Shown here: one piece after another, positions 16,790 to 26,837 of the stretch
How the letters are laid out: each line of letters starts with the position of its first letter
Position numbering within the stretch: the first letter of the stretch is position 1
Assembly: GCF_014489555.1 (NCBI RefSeq)
Contig: NZ_CP060784.1
Coordinates: 2,356,001-2,420,000, forward strand
Length of the DNA stretch: 64,000 nucleotides
Direction: 5' to 3'
From: Hymenobacter qilianensis
GTDB lineage: Bacteria > Bacteroidota > Bacteroidia > Cytophagales > Hymenobacteraceae
The notes under the pieces: model-generated
What the model was told of the DNA's origin: nothing
Database searches by the model: none
What the model saw: the letters and a program-made list of their open reading frames with translations, nothing else
Translations under genes and position numbers: made by a program

Positions 16790-17967
16790 TGCTCCACGGC
16801 GGCATACCAAAGCATTTCGTGCTCGGGTCGGCGCACCAATTCATAGTGTTCGGGTGCAAAGGTACTGGGTTTGGCGCGGAACACATAAGTGCTGTTGCCC
16901 ACGTCAGGCTGGCGGTAGATCCAGCGCTCTTCACTAGCTGTGCGGTACACCGCGTCGGGCGGCCCCATCACCACGTAAAGCATGCCCCGATCCGTCATCC
17001 AACCGGCTTTATAAGCGGAGAAAAGCTGGTTAGCGGCTGCCACCCGACCATAATACGTGCGAATGAGCTGACGGGCTCCGGCCTGCTGCCTGTTGGCTGC
17101 ATTAAGCCAAAATTGGTCTACCGCTTTTTTGGGTGAAGGAGCATCATACAGTTTTTTGCGTTCAACGGACGATGTCAGGTAAATAAGCGGCTGAATCAAA
17201 TCAGCAGCAGTAGTCAGCTCTGGGAAGTTATTCTCCTCGACTAATAAGCTGCTGGCCGGACCGCTTGAGCCACTATTGAGCAAATACAAACCGGCCCGCT
17301 GCAATGCCACCAGCTGCCCAGCCTGAAAGATGATAGAATCCTGAACCCCCAGAGTGCGCGGAGCCGGTGGCTGGGCTGCCGGATTGGTCATAGGGGGCAA
17401 AGCTGCGGTGAAATTGCTGGCATAGCGCCGCAGCAGCAAGGGTTGATCGAGGCCGAAGGTGCTAACTTCAAATGGCTCGCTGGCGTGAACATAGCGGCGC
17501 ATGAGAGGAGCACCCATCGAATCGACGAGAATGAAGGGCCGTGCTAATCGCTCGACGGTGAGTAGGAGCCAGGCCTCGTCGCCCGTGTCGGCGGCGTTGG
17601 GGCCCGGTTGCAGACTTAGCACTTGCCCGGCCCGCAGTCGAGCCATCGGAACACAAAACTCAACCAGAGCCGCCGTGCCCACGCGTTTAGTATGCTTAGT
17701 AAGCTGACTTACTGAGTCTTGCCACACGGGCTGTTGAGCATCGTAGCTCGGCCACACCGCCATTCGCAGCGGCTGCCCCGACCCGACTACGCTCCCGTTA
17801 GGAAAACGCACATACAAACGCAAGCTATCGGCCTCACGCCGGGTATCGACTACTACCCGACGCGCCAGGCTATACTGGCCAGCAAAGTCGCGGCGGCTGG
17901 CGGCGGGCCTGCTGGCTATCAGGCAAACCCAAAAGCAGAGGAGTAGCAAGAAGGGGCGTTTGGTCAT
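16750..17967 (-). CDS. GWxTD domain-containing protein
   Basis: A 405-residue secreted protein: signal peptide (MTKRPFLLLLCFWVCLIASRPAA) followed by a long beta-rich region and a C-terminal GWxTD domain, whose name motif is seen as GWMTDRGMLYVVMGPPDAVYR. GWxTD proteins are common in Bacteroidota; their role is unknown. It is first in a two-gene unit with rlmB. It is separated from the DUF2723 gene upstream on the same strand by a strong terminator, so it needs its own promoter in the 65 bases between that terminator and its ATG; no clear TAnnTTTG was found there. Confidence 0.85.
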   Translation of the reverse strand: MTKRPFLLLLCFWVCLIASRPAASRRDFAGQYSLARRVVVDTRREADSLRLYVRFPNGSVVGSGQPLRMAVWPSYDAQQPVWQDSVSQLTKHTKRVGTAALVEFCVPMARLRAGQVLSLQPGPNAADTGDEAWLLLTVERLARPFILVDSMGAPLMRRYVHASEPFEVSTFGLDQPLLLRRYASNFTAALPPMTNPAAQPPAPRTLGVQDSIIFQAGQLVALQRAGLYLLNSGSSGPASSLLVEENNFPELTTAADLIQPLIYLTSSVERKKLYDAPSPKKAVDQFWLNAANRQQAGARQLIRTYYGRVAAANQLFSAYKAGWMTDRGMLYVVMGPPDAVYRTASEERWIYRQPDVGNSTYVFRAKPSTFAPEHYELVRRPEHEMLWYAAVEQWRKALTNARPAR

Positions 17968-18033
17968 AGAGTATGGCGTATGCAGCCTTAAACGAATTTT
18001 ACGGCTAGCCAGTAATTATAATTAATCGCTACT

Positions 18034-18070
18034 AAAAAAGCCCCCCAGTATACTGCTGGGGGGCTTTTTT
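18034..18070 (-). terminator. Terminator of the DUF2723 gene, AGCCCCC family
   Basis: AAAAAAGCCCCCCAG, loop, CTGGGGGGCTTTTTT. Both arms have six C or G, the full-length version of the recurring element. Confidence 0.88.
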
Positions 18071-18116
18071 ACGGAAACGCGACTAGTCGAATCCCGAAAG
18101 CGAATTACCCTTTGCT

Positions 18117-21104
18117 TTATTGACGAGGATAATACTGATTCAGCAGTTCCACTGCCTTGGCTGCGCGTGCCTGATCCTTGATCTGCTCGGCGGCCTGATA
18201 CACGCTTTGCAGGGTAAGCAGATTACTCTGAATTTCCATCTCAAACAGGCTGCCATTCGTGGTTGAGTAATAGGCCAGCGCCTGCTGCGCGCGATTGGTC
18301 ATCGTGTCCAGAATATCGGTGGCTTTTTTCCGCTCACCTACGGCTACGAGCGGCCCTACAAATTGGGGCGTGTAGTAATCATACGGAATCGACGCATCAG
18401 GCATTACCGTGAAGGCCTTGTTCAGTATCTGCTTGGCTTTCACTTTGTCGCCGGCCTCTAAGTAAGCCTCAGTCAGGCGGGCAAACTTCTCCCGATAGTT
18501 AGCCGGGAAGCGCAGGCTGTTCTCGTCGTAGTAAACGTTGGGGTCGTTGAGGTTGCGGAAGGCAAACTTCTTCATCATGTTCTCAAACATGAGGTCTTTG
18601 GCCACATAGCCCTCGTTGCCGCGCGGGTCATAATTAGGGTCGCGGGCCGGCAAAATGCGATAAGCCATGCCTTCCAGCTGGAAGTAAGGTTGCAAGTTCA
18701 TCATGTCGGAGGGCACGACGGTGCTGGAGAAGTAGATGGGCCGCTGCCAGTTGCTGGTGGCCAGCATATCCAGAATCACTAGGTTTTTCTTCTCGATGGC
18801 GCCGCCGCCCATGTCCCACTCCATGCGGGGCACAAGCTGCTTGCGGCGCTCCGCCGGAATAATGCCGGAGCGCATCACCGCGGCCGTATCGACGGGCAGG
18901 AAAAACTTCTTGGTAGGAAATGACAGCAGCGAACGGCCGCTCTGGGTTTGAACTTGCAGTAGGGGGCTATTTTCATCAACCAGCTGAATAAACTCCTTCA
19001 GATTGACCTGCTGCACAGCCGGATTTTCTACAAAAGGCAGATAATCGTTGGTGCCCTGCACGTAGTTCTGCGGCTTCATCGAAATAGGCAGCGGCTGCGA
19101 CTTATAGGCGCGCCGACGCATCTGCTCGATGTACCAATCGGTGTTCAGATAGCTGAGTACCGCCACGCGCACATCCGTCCGGACGCCTTCCACCTCTTGC
19201 GCGTACCATAGCGGGAAGGTGTCATTGTCGCCGTTTGTGAACAGGATAGCATTCGGGGCCAGTGAGTTGAGCAGGTTCTTGGCCGAATCGACGGAGCTGT
19301 AACGGTCGGAGCGGTCGTGGTCGTCCCAACCTTGGGCGGCCATGATGCCGGGGGCCAAAAGGCCAAGTGCCAACGCTACGCCAGCCCGCACTGTATCGGC
19401 TTTGAGCACACTGCGCAGTAGCTCCGCCAAGCCAATCACACCCAGCCCAATCCAGATAGCAAAGGCATAAGTTGAGCCTGTGAAAGTGTAGTCACGCTCG
19501 CGCGGCTCAATAGGCGGCTGGTTCAGGTAAAGCACAATGGCTAAGCCCGTAAACAAGAACAAAAGGCCCACAATGAAGGCATTGCGGCCGTCACGCTGAG
19601 CGTGGAAGAACAAGCCTACTAGACCCAGAATCAGGGGAATAGCCAGGAAGTTGTTGTGCGCTTTGCTGCCACCAATACGCACGGGCAACTCACTTGCGCT
19701 AGCGCTGGTAGGCCACACTACGCCCGCCTGCTGCACGTCGCTTTCGCGGCCCACGAAATTCCAGAGGAAATAGCGCCAGTACATATGGCCCATCTGGTAG
19801 CGGAACAGGAAGCTCAGGTTCTGGCCCATCGTGGGCTTCACTTCCGGCTGCACATCAACCCACTTCTGATAGTAGCGGATATGGTCGGGCTGCGGGCTGT
19901 AGAGGCGCGGCAGCAGCATCTTGTCTTCAGGCCGATAGATCGTTTCAAGGCGACGTTCCGCAATTACATATTTGTCGCCCTCGCGCACGTAGCGCGGCGC
20001 ACCTTCAATCTGATCAACGGGCTGAGCACTGAACTGCGGACCATAAAGCAAAGGCCGGTCGCCGTACTGCTCGCGCTTGAGGTAGCTCACAAAGGAGAGC
20101 ACATCGTCGGGCTTGTTCTCGTCGATGGTGGGGTTGAAGCCCGAGCGAATCGGTACAATCAGATATGAGGAGTAGCCGATCAGAATAAACACGAACACCA
20201 GCATACCGGTGTTCACGAGCTGGCTGCCCTTGCGGAAGGAGTACCGGAAGCCAAAATAAATGATAGCCAGCAGCAGCAGGACGAAAATGATAACGCCCCA
20301 GTTGAAAGGAAGACCCACGCTGTTCACGAAGAACACCTCGAACGCACCAGCAATAGTTGGCAAGCCAGGAATGATACCCGCCAGAATGGACCCCACGATA
20401 ACCATACTCACGACCAGCGTCAAAATGCCCCCCAGCAGGGTAGGATTGGCCGTGCGACGGTAGTAATAAATGAAACCCAGTGCCGGCAGCGCCAACAGGT
20501 TGAGCAAGTGGACGCCAATGGATAAGCCAATGATATAGGCAATCAGAATCAGCCACTTATCGGAATCAGCCTCGTGGGCGCGGTTTTCCCACTTCAGCAT
20601 AATCCAGACAACCACCGCCGTACACAGCGACGACATAGCGTAAACCTCACCTTCCACGGCGTTAAACCAGAACGAATCGGAGAAGGCAAAAGCCAGCGCG
20701 CCCACAGCACCGGCCCCCAGAATCAGCAGGGTTTGGCCGAACGTTGGCTCCAGATTAGGCTCCAGGTTTGGTACGGCGCGGTGCATTACCAGCTTTTTGG
20801 CCAGCATGGTAATGGTCCAGAACAGGAAGAGCACCGTAAACGAGCTGCTCAGCGCCGATAGCGCATTGACCAGAACCGCCACCTTGGTGACATCGCCAAA
20901 AGAAAACAGGGAGAAAATGCGGCCCAGCAAAAGGAAGGTAGGGGCGCCCGGCGGGTGCGGTACGAGCAGCTTGTAGGAGCAGGCAATGAACTCGCCGCAG
21001 TCCCAGTAGCTGGCGGTGGGCTCCAGGGTAATCAGGTAAGTAAGTGTGGCAATGGCAAATACGAGCCAGCCAACGAGGTTATTCAGACTTTTATAACGGT
21101 GCAT
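18117..21104 (-). CDS. DUF2723 family multi-pass membrane protein (glycosyltransferase-like)
   Basis: A 995-residue inner-membrane protein. The N-terminal DUF2723 region (GWLVFAIATLTYLITLEPTASYWDCGEFIACSYKLLVPHPPGAP) has the acidic and HPPGAP motifs conserved in the family, which is related to GT-C fold mannosyltransferases and eukaryotic TMEM260. About twelve hydrophobic segments follow, up to roughly residue 600, then a soluble C-terminal part with TPR-like helices (EKFARLTEAYLEAGDKVKAKQILNKAF). The family is often associated with protein O-glycosylation in Bacteroidota; the substrate here is unknown. A -7 element lies 23 bases upstream of the ATG. Confidence 0.88.
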   Translation of the reverse strand: MHRYKSLNNLVGWLVFAIATLTYLITLEPTASYWDCGEFIACSYKLLVPHPPGAPTFLLLGRIFSLFSFGDVTKVAVLVNALSALSSSFTVLFLFWTITMLAKKLVMHRAVPNLEPNLEPTFGQTLLILGAGAVGALAFAFSDSFWFNAVEGEVYAMSSLCTAVVVWIMLKWENRAHEADSDKWLILIAYIIGLSIGVHLLNLLALPALGFIYYYRRTANPTLLGGILTLVVSMVIVGSILAGIIPGLPTIAGAFEVFFVNSVGLPFNWGVIIFVLLLLAIIYFGFRYSFRKGSQLVNTGMLVFVFILIGYSSYLIVPIRSGFNPTIDENKPDDVLSFVSYLKREQYGDRPLLYGPQFSAQPVDQIEGAPRYVREGDKYVIAERRLETIYRPEDKMLLPRLYSPQPDHIRYYQKWVDVQPEVKPTMGQNLSFLFRYQMGHMYWRYFLWNFVGRESDVQQAGVVWPTSASASELPVRIGGSKAHNNFLAIPLILGLVGLFFHAQRDGRNAFIVGLLFLFTGLAIVLYLNQPPIEPRERDYTFTGSTYAFAIWIGLGVIGLAELLRSVLKADTVRAGVALALGLLAPGIMAAQGWDDHDRSDRYSSVDSAKNLLNSLAPNAILFTNGDNDTFPLWYAQEVEGVRTDVRVAVLSYLNTDWYIEQMRRRAYKSQPLPISMKPQNYVQGTNDYLPFVENPAVQQVNLKEFIQLVDENSPLLQVQTQSGRSLLSFPTKKFFLPVDTAAVMRSGIIPAERRKQLVPRMEWDMGGGAIEKKNLVILDMLATSNWQRPIYFSSTVVPSDMMNLQPYFQLEGMAYRILPARDPNYDPRGNEGYVAKDLMFENMMKKFAFRNLNDPNVYYDENSLRFPANYREKFARLTEAYLEAGDKVKAKQILNKAFTVMPDASIPYDYYTPQFVGPLVAVGERKKATDILDTMTNRAQQALAYYSTTNGSLFEMEIQSNLLTLQSVYQAAEQIKDQARAAKAVELLNQYYPRQ

Positions 21105-21126
21105 ACTTGCTTGGTCAGAGAAGGGC

Positions 21127-21134
21127 CAAAAGTA
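21127..21134 (-). promoter_or_regulatory. Bacteroidota -7 element (TACTTTTG) of the DUF2723 gene
   Basis: Exact TAnnTTTG on the minus strand, 23 bases before the start codon. A copy of the TGGGGGGCAAAT word (21165-21170) sits just upstream, near the expected -33 to -45 region. Confidence 0.45.
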
Positions 21135-21199
21135 GATAATAAATCCGGCGGTACCGCAGATTTGCCCCCCAGTTCGTTTCTGATCCGTTTTTGACGCAT

Positions 21200-21232
21200 A
21201 AAAAAAGCAGCCGATGGGTTCGGCTGCTTTTT
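21200..21232 (-). terminator. Intrinsic terminator after the T9SS cargo gene
   Basis: A run, GCAGCCGA stem with TCGGCTGC and T run. It is one of the few terminators here not built from the AGCCCCC word. Confidence 0.85.
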
Positions 21233-21304
21233 AGGATGTGTGAAGTGATATAAAAGAACGTCATACAGCGTACGGCATGACGACCAATTGTAAGATTGCC
21301 TAGC

Positions 21305-21892
21305 TTAATTCTGCAATACCAAACGCTTCGTGCTTACCACTTTGTCGTTTACGAGCAGACTGTAGAAGTACATGCCGGCTGGCAGGTCAGAGAGGTTCAT
21401 GGCAATACCGGTGCTTGCCAAGTCGGGGCGGAGCGTCAGCGTACGCACTTCGCGGCCGATGATATTGCTGAGGCGGAACTTGTAGTCGGGGCCTGGGGCC
21501 TGCGAAAGGCTGACCACTACCATCCCACGTGCTGGATTAGGATATACGCTTAGCGTTGGAACGTTAACTCGTGCTTCCTGCACAGGCGCTGGCGCATTGC
21601 CGGAATTTGCGGCCGCCTGACCTTTAAGACTCGAGAATGGGCTGCGGAACGCAAAAATGGTTGGCGCAGGTACGTTGCTGAAAGGCGTATTCCGAAAAGT
21701 ATTAGTAGAAAATTCTGTGCGCAGCGGAGTGGTCAGGCGGCTTGAGCGGCTGCCCAGCCCCATCTGATATTGTTGCGGGGCGTCATCACTTATCGGTGGC
21801 GGGTATTGGGGCGGATGCACCGTAGTGGCAACCGCCGAAAGCTGCGCCAGAAACAGCGTCAGCACTAATAATAAACGAGTAGAGATGATCAT
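21305..21892 (-). CDS. Hypothetical secreted protein with T9SS type A sorting domain
   Basis: 195 residues from ATG 21892: signal peptide (MIISTRLLLVLTLFLAQLSAVA), a low-complexity Pro/Gln/Ser-rich middle without recognisable domain, and a C-terminal domain of about 80 residues with the type A sorting pattern: LSVYPNPARGMVVVSL, IGREVRTLTL, DLPAGMYFYSLLVNDKVVSTKRLVLQN. Such domains direct proteins through the type IX secretion system to the cell surface. It is very small for a cargo; the mature part is mostly disordered. Confidence 0.85.
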   Translation of the reverse strand: MIISTRLLLVLTLFLAQLSAVATTVHPPQYPPPISDDAPQQYQMGLGSRSSRLTTPLRTEFSTNTFRNTPFSNVPAPTIFAFRSPFSSLKGQAAANSGNAPAPVQEARVNVPTLSVYPNPARGMVVVSLSQAPGPDYKFRLSNIIGREVRTLTLRPDLASTGIAMNLSDLPAGMYFYSLLVNDKVVSTKRLVLQN

Positions 21893-22178
21893 GGTGGTTG
21901 GCTCAAGTAAACTTGGTGCCGGGAGGCAACCAAGTAGATGTCGTAGTGTATTTAAGAAGCTTCTGGGCTTTATGCCGCCTAGTAAAACAAGCACCGTGCC
22001 TGCTTAAAAGGCGCCTATTAGCTCAGCAAATAGATACTTCCTTAGATGCAAAGGTTGCAAGAAGGTTTATTGTCCCATTAATTTATTTGAATGTACTTAA
22101 AAAATAAGATGTCACTATGTATTATAGATTAACAGCCAGTTTATCTAGACGAAAACCGTGCTTTTATCGACTTTGAAT

Positions 22179-22954
22179 TTATTTCGATTGAAGATTAGGC
22201 AAGTATTTTATCTGTTGTAAACCGAAGGCCCGCTGTTGTCCAGCTATTTCCACAAGCAGCTGTCCGGCTTCATCTACACCTTGAATTCGGCCTGTTAGTG
22301 GTTGTCCGTCAACTTCATAAAGGCGAGGCTCCTGGTAGCGGTACAGCACCTGCAGATAAGCTCTGTGCAAAGCTGCAACCTGCCCGGCCCGTAGCTGCAA
22401 ATAGCGTTTCTCCAGGCACTCCAGCAGCCGATTAGCCAGCGCGGGCAGTGCATATTGCCTGCCCGTAAGACCAGCCAAAGACGTAGCTGTAGGCACTGCA
22501 AATTCGCGCTGGTTTATATTTAAGCCAATACCTGCTATACTAGATTGAATTTTAGGGCCGCTTAGGGTGTTTTCAATTAAAATGCCCCCCAGCTTTTGCT
22601 CGCCGAAGAAAATATCGTTTGGCCACTTCACCCGAAGCGCGGGGTCGGGGCCGAGCAGACCACTAGCCCAGTCGTACACGGCTAGGGCTACGGCCTGACT
22701 AAGCTGAAACTGATCGGGGACGGCTAAGAACGTGGGGCGCCAGACGACCGACATCGTCAGGTTTTCGCCGGGCTGGGCTTCCCAGCGGTTGCCACGTTGG
22801 CCGCGGCCGGCGGTCTGTTTGTCGGTAATGACCACGCAGCCGTCGGTGGCGCGGTTTTGGCCAATTAAGCGCTGTGCCTCCGTGTTTGTAGAGGCACATT
22901 CGGGCAACCAGATTAGCTGTTGGCCCGTGAAGAGGGTTTGGGGGAAATAACCAC
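22179..22954 (-). CDS. birA: Biotin-[acetyl-CoA carboxylase] ligase BirA (N-terminal frame break)
   Basis: Activates biotin and attaches it to the carboxylase carrier protein. Short class without the N-terminal DNA-binding domain. Motifs: STNTEAQRL, the biotin-AMP loop TDKQTAGRGQRGNRW, LRVKWPNDIF and KLGGILIENTL. The continuous frame begins only at a TTG (22907), which lacks the usual first strand. Restoring one base in the G5 run at 22940-22944 extends the frame to GTG 22954 and adds MVISPQTLFTGQQLIWL, a normal BirA start, for 258 residues. The gene is divergent from rsfS with only 44 bases between starts; TAGGTTTG on the minus strand (22981-22988) is a possible -7 element. Confidence 0.9.
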
Positions 22955-22998
22955 CGCCTGATTTTCTTACTTTGTGATTTCAAACCTAACAATACCCT

Positions 22999-23409
22999 AT
23001 GAAAAGTACCCTGGTTCGGCAAGATTCGGACAGTTTGGCAGATGTAGTCGTGCGCGGCATGCAGGAGAAAAAGGCAGTTGACATTGTAGTGCTAAACCTT
23101 AAGGAACTTAAGAACGCCGTTGCCGATTACTTCGTTATCTGCTCCGCTTCCTCCGACACCCAGCTTGATGCCATTGCCCGCTCAGTAGAAGAAGAAGTAG
23201 AAAAGATAACTGGTCAGAATCCTTGGCAAACCGAAGGACGGACCAACCGTGAGTGGGTTCTGCTGGACTACGTAGATGTAGTAGTGCACGTTTTTCTGCG
23301 CGACCGTCGTCAGTTCTACGCTCTGGAAGAGCTGTGGGGCGATGCGGATATAAAGTATTTAGAGGAGGAAAACGTCTCTGTTCCTAACACAGTGGGACCG
23401 AACAAATAG
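22999..23409 (+). CDS. rsfS: Ribosomal silencing factor RsfS
   Basis: 136 residues of the RsfS/YbeB/Iojap family, which binds L14 on the large subunit and blocks subunit joining in stationary phase. Recognisable stretches: KKAVDIVVLNLKELKNAVADYFVICSASSDTQLDAIA and NREWVLLDYVDVVVHVFLRDRRQFYALEELWGDA. It precedes ftsH by 47 bases; birA-rsfS-ftsH is a common gene order in Bacteroidota. Confidence 0.95.
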   Translation: MKSTLVRQDSDSLADVVVRGMQEKKAVDIVVLNLKELKNAVADYFVICSASSDTQLDAIARSVEEEVEKITGQNPWQTEGRTNREWVLLDYVDVVVHVFLRDRRQFYALEELWGDADIKYLEEENVSVPNTVGPNK

Positions 23410-23456
23410 CGCAGGCGGCGTGTTCCGCCTTTGTCTTTCCCTGACATATCTCATTC

Positions 23457-25564
23457 ATGCCTAATACAACACCCAAAAAGAAAAAGCCCATGCTACCGAC
23501 GCCCACGCCGCGGCCGAGCATGCAGCTTTTGGTGCTGGGCGGGTTGGTATTGTTCATCTTCGCGATGTTCTATTTCAACCGCAGCAACTCTACCGTTGAC
23601 ATCAACCAGCAGAAGTTTGAACAAATGCTGCTTGCCGGTGACGTGCGCGACGTAACACTCGTGAACGACCGGGCCGTAGAGGTGACGCTGAAGCCGGAAG
23701 CCGCCAAAAGCGCTAAATACAACGATGAGTTGTCCCGCCGCGGACCGCTCACCCTCGAGCAAGGCCCACAGTTTGCCTTCCGGGTTGTGGATGGTAAAAC
23801 CTTTAAAGAAGACCTTGATAAGATTCAGGCTAATCTGCCGCGCGAGCAGCAAGTAGGTCTGAATATCGACCAGCGCCAGGATGGCTACGGCTTACTGTCG
23901 AGCTGGGGTTTAATTATCCTTCTGATGGTTGGTTTCTGGTTCCTGATGCGTCGCATGAGCGGGGCAGGCGGACCTGGGGGGCAAATTTTCAACATCGGCA
24001 AGTCACGTGCAGCTCTCTTTGAGGGTGGCGACAAGGTGAAGATCACCTTTAAGGACGTGGCCGGTTTGGAAGAAGCCAAAGAGGAAGTAGAGGAAATCGT
24101 AGAGTTCTTGAGGAACCCGTCGAAATTCACTGTTCTGGGGGGCAAAATTCCGAAAGGCGCATTGCTTGTAGGCCCTCCCGGTACGGGTAAAACTCTCATG
24201 GCAAAAGCCGTAGCCGGTGAAGCCGACGTGCCTTTCTTCTCGCTGTCGGGTTCCGACTTCGTAGAGATGTTCGTGGGTGTAGGTGCTGCTCGCGTACGTG
24301 ACTTGTTTAAGCAAGCCAAAGCTAAAGCTCCTTGTATCATCTTCATCGACGAGATTGACGCCATTGGTCGTAGCCGCAGCAGCGGAAAGATGCCCGGTGG
24401 CAACGATGAGCGTGAGAACACACTGAACTCGCTGCTGGTAGAAATGGATGGCTTCGGAACTGATTCCGGCGTTATCATCCTCGCAGCCACTAACCGCCCC
24501 GACACGCTTGACTCCGCTTTGCTGCGTCCCGGTCGTTTCGACCGTCAGATCAGCATTGACAAGCCCGATATTAATGGCCGCACCCAGATTTTCCAGGTGC
24601 ATTTGAAGCCCTTGACCTTGGGTCCGGATGTGGATGCTCGTAAGCTTGCTGCGCAAACGCCTGGTTTTGCCGGCGCTGAAATAGCTAACGTCTGCAACGA
24701 AGCCGCCCTTATTGCCGCTCGCCGCGACAAGAAGATGGTAACGATGCAGGACTTCACTGATGCCGTTGACCGCGTGATTGGCGGTTTGGAGAAGAAGAAC
24801 AAGATCATTTCGCCCAACGAAAAGCGCATTGTTGCTTACCACGAAGCTGGCCACGCCATTGCTGGCTGGTTCCTGGAGCACGCCGATCCGTTAGTGAAAG
24901 TGAGTATTGTACCGCGTGGCGTGGCTGCATTGGGTTACGCTCAATACCTTCCGCGCGAGCAGTTCTTATATAACACGGAGCAGCTCACCGACGAGATGTG
25001 CATGGCCCTTGGTGGTCGTGCCGCTGAGGATTTAGTGTTCGGCAAAATATCGACTGGTGCCCTCAGTGACTTGGAGCGTATTACCAAGATGGCCTACAGC
25101 ATCGTGACCATGTATGGTATGAACGAGAAGCTGGGCAACATTTCCTTCTATGATTCGAAGGGCAGAATGAGTATGGTTTCAGCAAGCCGTATTCTGAGGC
25201 TACTTCCCAGATGATTGACGAGGAAGTACGCACCATCATCTCCGATGCTTATGAGCGCACGAAAGCGCTGCTCACCGACCGTCGCCATGAGTTGGAAATT
25301 GTAGCTAAAGAGTTGCTGGAAAAGGAAGTACTGCTGCAAGACGACTTAGAGCGTCTGGTAGGCAAACGTCCTTACGACACCCAGACCAGCTACCAGGCAC
25401 ATATGGCTGGCACCGACCGTAGCGAAACCCTGAGCGAGCGTAAAAATGAGCACCCTATTCCGCTCAGCGACGACCTGCCCGAAAGCAACCTGCCCGGCCT
25501 GGATTATGGCCCGGATGGGAGCAACGAAGGCCGTCAGGATACGCCTGTAGGAACCACATTATAA
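23457..25564 (+). pseudogene. ftsH: ATP-dependent zinc metalloprotease FtsH (frame broken once)
   Basis: Membrane-anchored AAA+ protease. Two membrane segments (about residues 22-40 and 145-163), the Walker A GPPGTGKT near 239, Walker [12 protein letters not shown], the SRH region [21 protein letters not shown], and the zinc site HEAGH near 461 are all in the first frame (23457-25214). The frame ends early; the C-terminal helical part continues in 25211-25564. One base restored at about 25163 gives [30 protein letters not shown], the standard FtsH sequence, and 702 continuous residues. FtsH is essential or nearly so in most bacteria, so this is the clearest sign that the break is a sequence error. 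Two copies of the TGGGGGGCAAA word lie inside it (23976, 24137). Confidence 0.95.
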
Positions 25565-25578
25565 GAATGAGCAAATAC

Positions 25579-25614
25579 AAAAAAGCCCCCCAGATGTGTA
25601 TCTGGGGGCTTTTT
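25579..25614. terminator. Bidirectional terminator, AGCCCCC family
   Basis: AAAAAAGCCCCCCAG, loop, CTGGGGGCTTTTT between convergent ftsH and the CotH-like gene. C6 arm against G5 arm. Confidence 0.88.
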
Positions 25615-25634
25615 GCGTCTAATTTCGAAAGGGA

Positions 25635-26720
25635 TTACTCTAATCCTTTGACATTCGTGTACCGTTGGCCATTCCTGATTCCAGCACGCACAATGCTACG
25701 CTCAAAGTCTTTGGCGTTATTCAGCGTCTTATAAAAATCATCCAGATACCTGGTAGCGAACAGCTTCTCCTCCTGGTCTAGATAAGGACACGACAGATAA
25801 ACATTATAAATAGCCGGTCTTCGGCTGTTAAACAGCTTAATAGCCTCTGCATACGTCTCCGGCGGAAAGTCGTAGCCCCGAAAAAGGCGCTGCCGCACCG
25901 ACGTGATGCCAAGCTGCTCAGGAGGCACGGCGTATGGCGCCATCACGATACCACTGTAATCAAAATCATAAGCCACCGCGACGGGCTTTACCTGCTGATT
26001 TATGCTCAGCATGCGGATGTTGTGCCGGTAAGGCACCGACCAGTCCGTATTGCCTATCATATATTGAAAGAGCGCGAGCGTGGCCATGTCTTTCTGATTC
26101 ATGTGTTCCATGCCGATGAAAAACTGCTTTGGAACCAGAGTCGCATCGTTGCGCGCGGCCATGGCTTTCGCCTCTTCCAGGAAGAAAGCGTAATGCACGT
26201 CGGCTCTGCCTTTACGTGCGTTATCCTTATAGGTGATACGGCAAAGTCTTACCCGAAAGCTCTTGTCGGTCAGTAGATTGTAGACCTTGTACACCAAATA
26301 CTCCCGCAGCGTATAGGTGTCGCTCAGGCAATGCGTGATGAGTTTCAGCTCTTTTACCTGACCGAAAGGCGAACCCAATATGTCTGGCGGAAAGCTCACC
26401 AGCAATGGCGGAAAGCCACACACCGTAGGGTCTTTGCGCCGGTTTCCACGCACCTTCACCTGTACTGCCGTCGTTTTCAGGGCAGCCGCCGTGTCCCGAT
26501 ACGTAAGCAAAGCCGGATGAAAGCCAGGAGTAGGTCCGCGGTCCTTCAAAATATTCTGTAAGGGCAGCGCGAGCGTGAGTTCTACTATATCGTCTCGGGC
26601 AAAGAAGGGGTTTTCGCTGGCAGCAGCAGATACCTTTTCCTGATTACCGGCCGGTGCAGTTTGTGGCTGGTAATGCAGCAGGCTAAGGCTTGCTATAACC
26701 GATAAAATCCAGGCTATCAC
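25635..26720 (-). CDS. Secreted hypothetical protein with CotH/kinase-like features
   Basis: 361 residues with an N-terminal hydrophobic segment (MIAWILSVIASLSLLHY). The middle resembles atypical kinases of the CotH/HipA type: VKELKLITHCLSDTYTLREYLVYKVYNLL, then FLEEAKAMAARND, IGNTDWSVPYRHNIRML and VAVAYDFDYSGIV, where the N and D residues could be catalytic and metal-binding. I recognise only this general pattern and do not know the substrate. It ends next to the ftsH terminator and has its own upstream gap of 117 bases after the phosphodiesterase gene. CotH-like assignment is tentative. Confidence 0.6.
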   Translation of the reverse strand: MIAWILSVIASLSLLHYQPQTAPAGNQEKVSAAASENPFFARDDIVELTLALPLQNILKDRGPTPGFHPALLTYRDTAAALKTTAVQVKVRGNRRKDPTVCGFPPLLVSFPPDILGSPFGQVKELKLITHCLSDTYTLREYLVYKVYNLLTDKSFRVRLCRITYKDNARKGRADVHYAFFLEEAKAMAARNDATLVPKQFFIGMEHMNQKDMATLALFQYMIGNTDWSVPYRHNIRMLSINQQVKPVAVAYDFDYSGIVMAPYAVPPEQLGITSVRQRLFRGYDFPPETYAEAIKLFNSRRPAIYNVYLSCPYLDQEEKLFATRYLDDFYKTLNNAKDFERSIVRAGIRNGQRYTNVKGLE

Positions 26721-26837
26721 AGCGAAATGCCATCTTATAGCGAAGAAGAAGAAGCTGAATGGTGTGCCGAATGAAGTCGCAACTAGCTGTGCAGCAATTG
26801 CTTTTTTGTGTCGGAATACTCTGAATATAGCTGATTA

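Noticed and set aside
23976..24142. TGGGGGGC words explained as a protein motif (LGG or PPD)
   Set aside because: The word is read in different frames and on both strands, and also occurs outside genes, so a shared peptide cannot explain it.
25150..25215. Programmed ribosomal frameshift in ftsH
   Set aside because: No slippery heptamer or downstream pseudoknot is evident, and identical one-base losses occur in eleven other unrelated genes.
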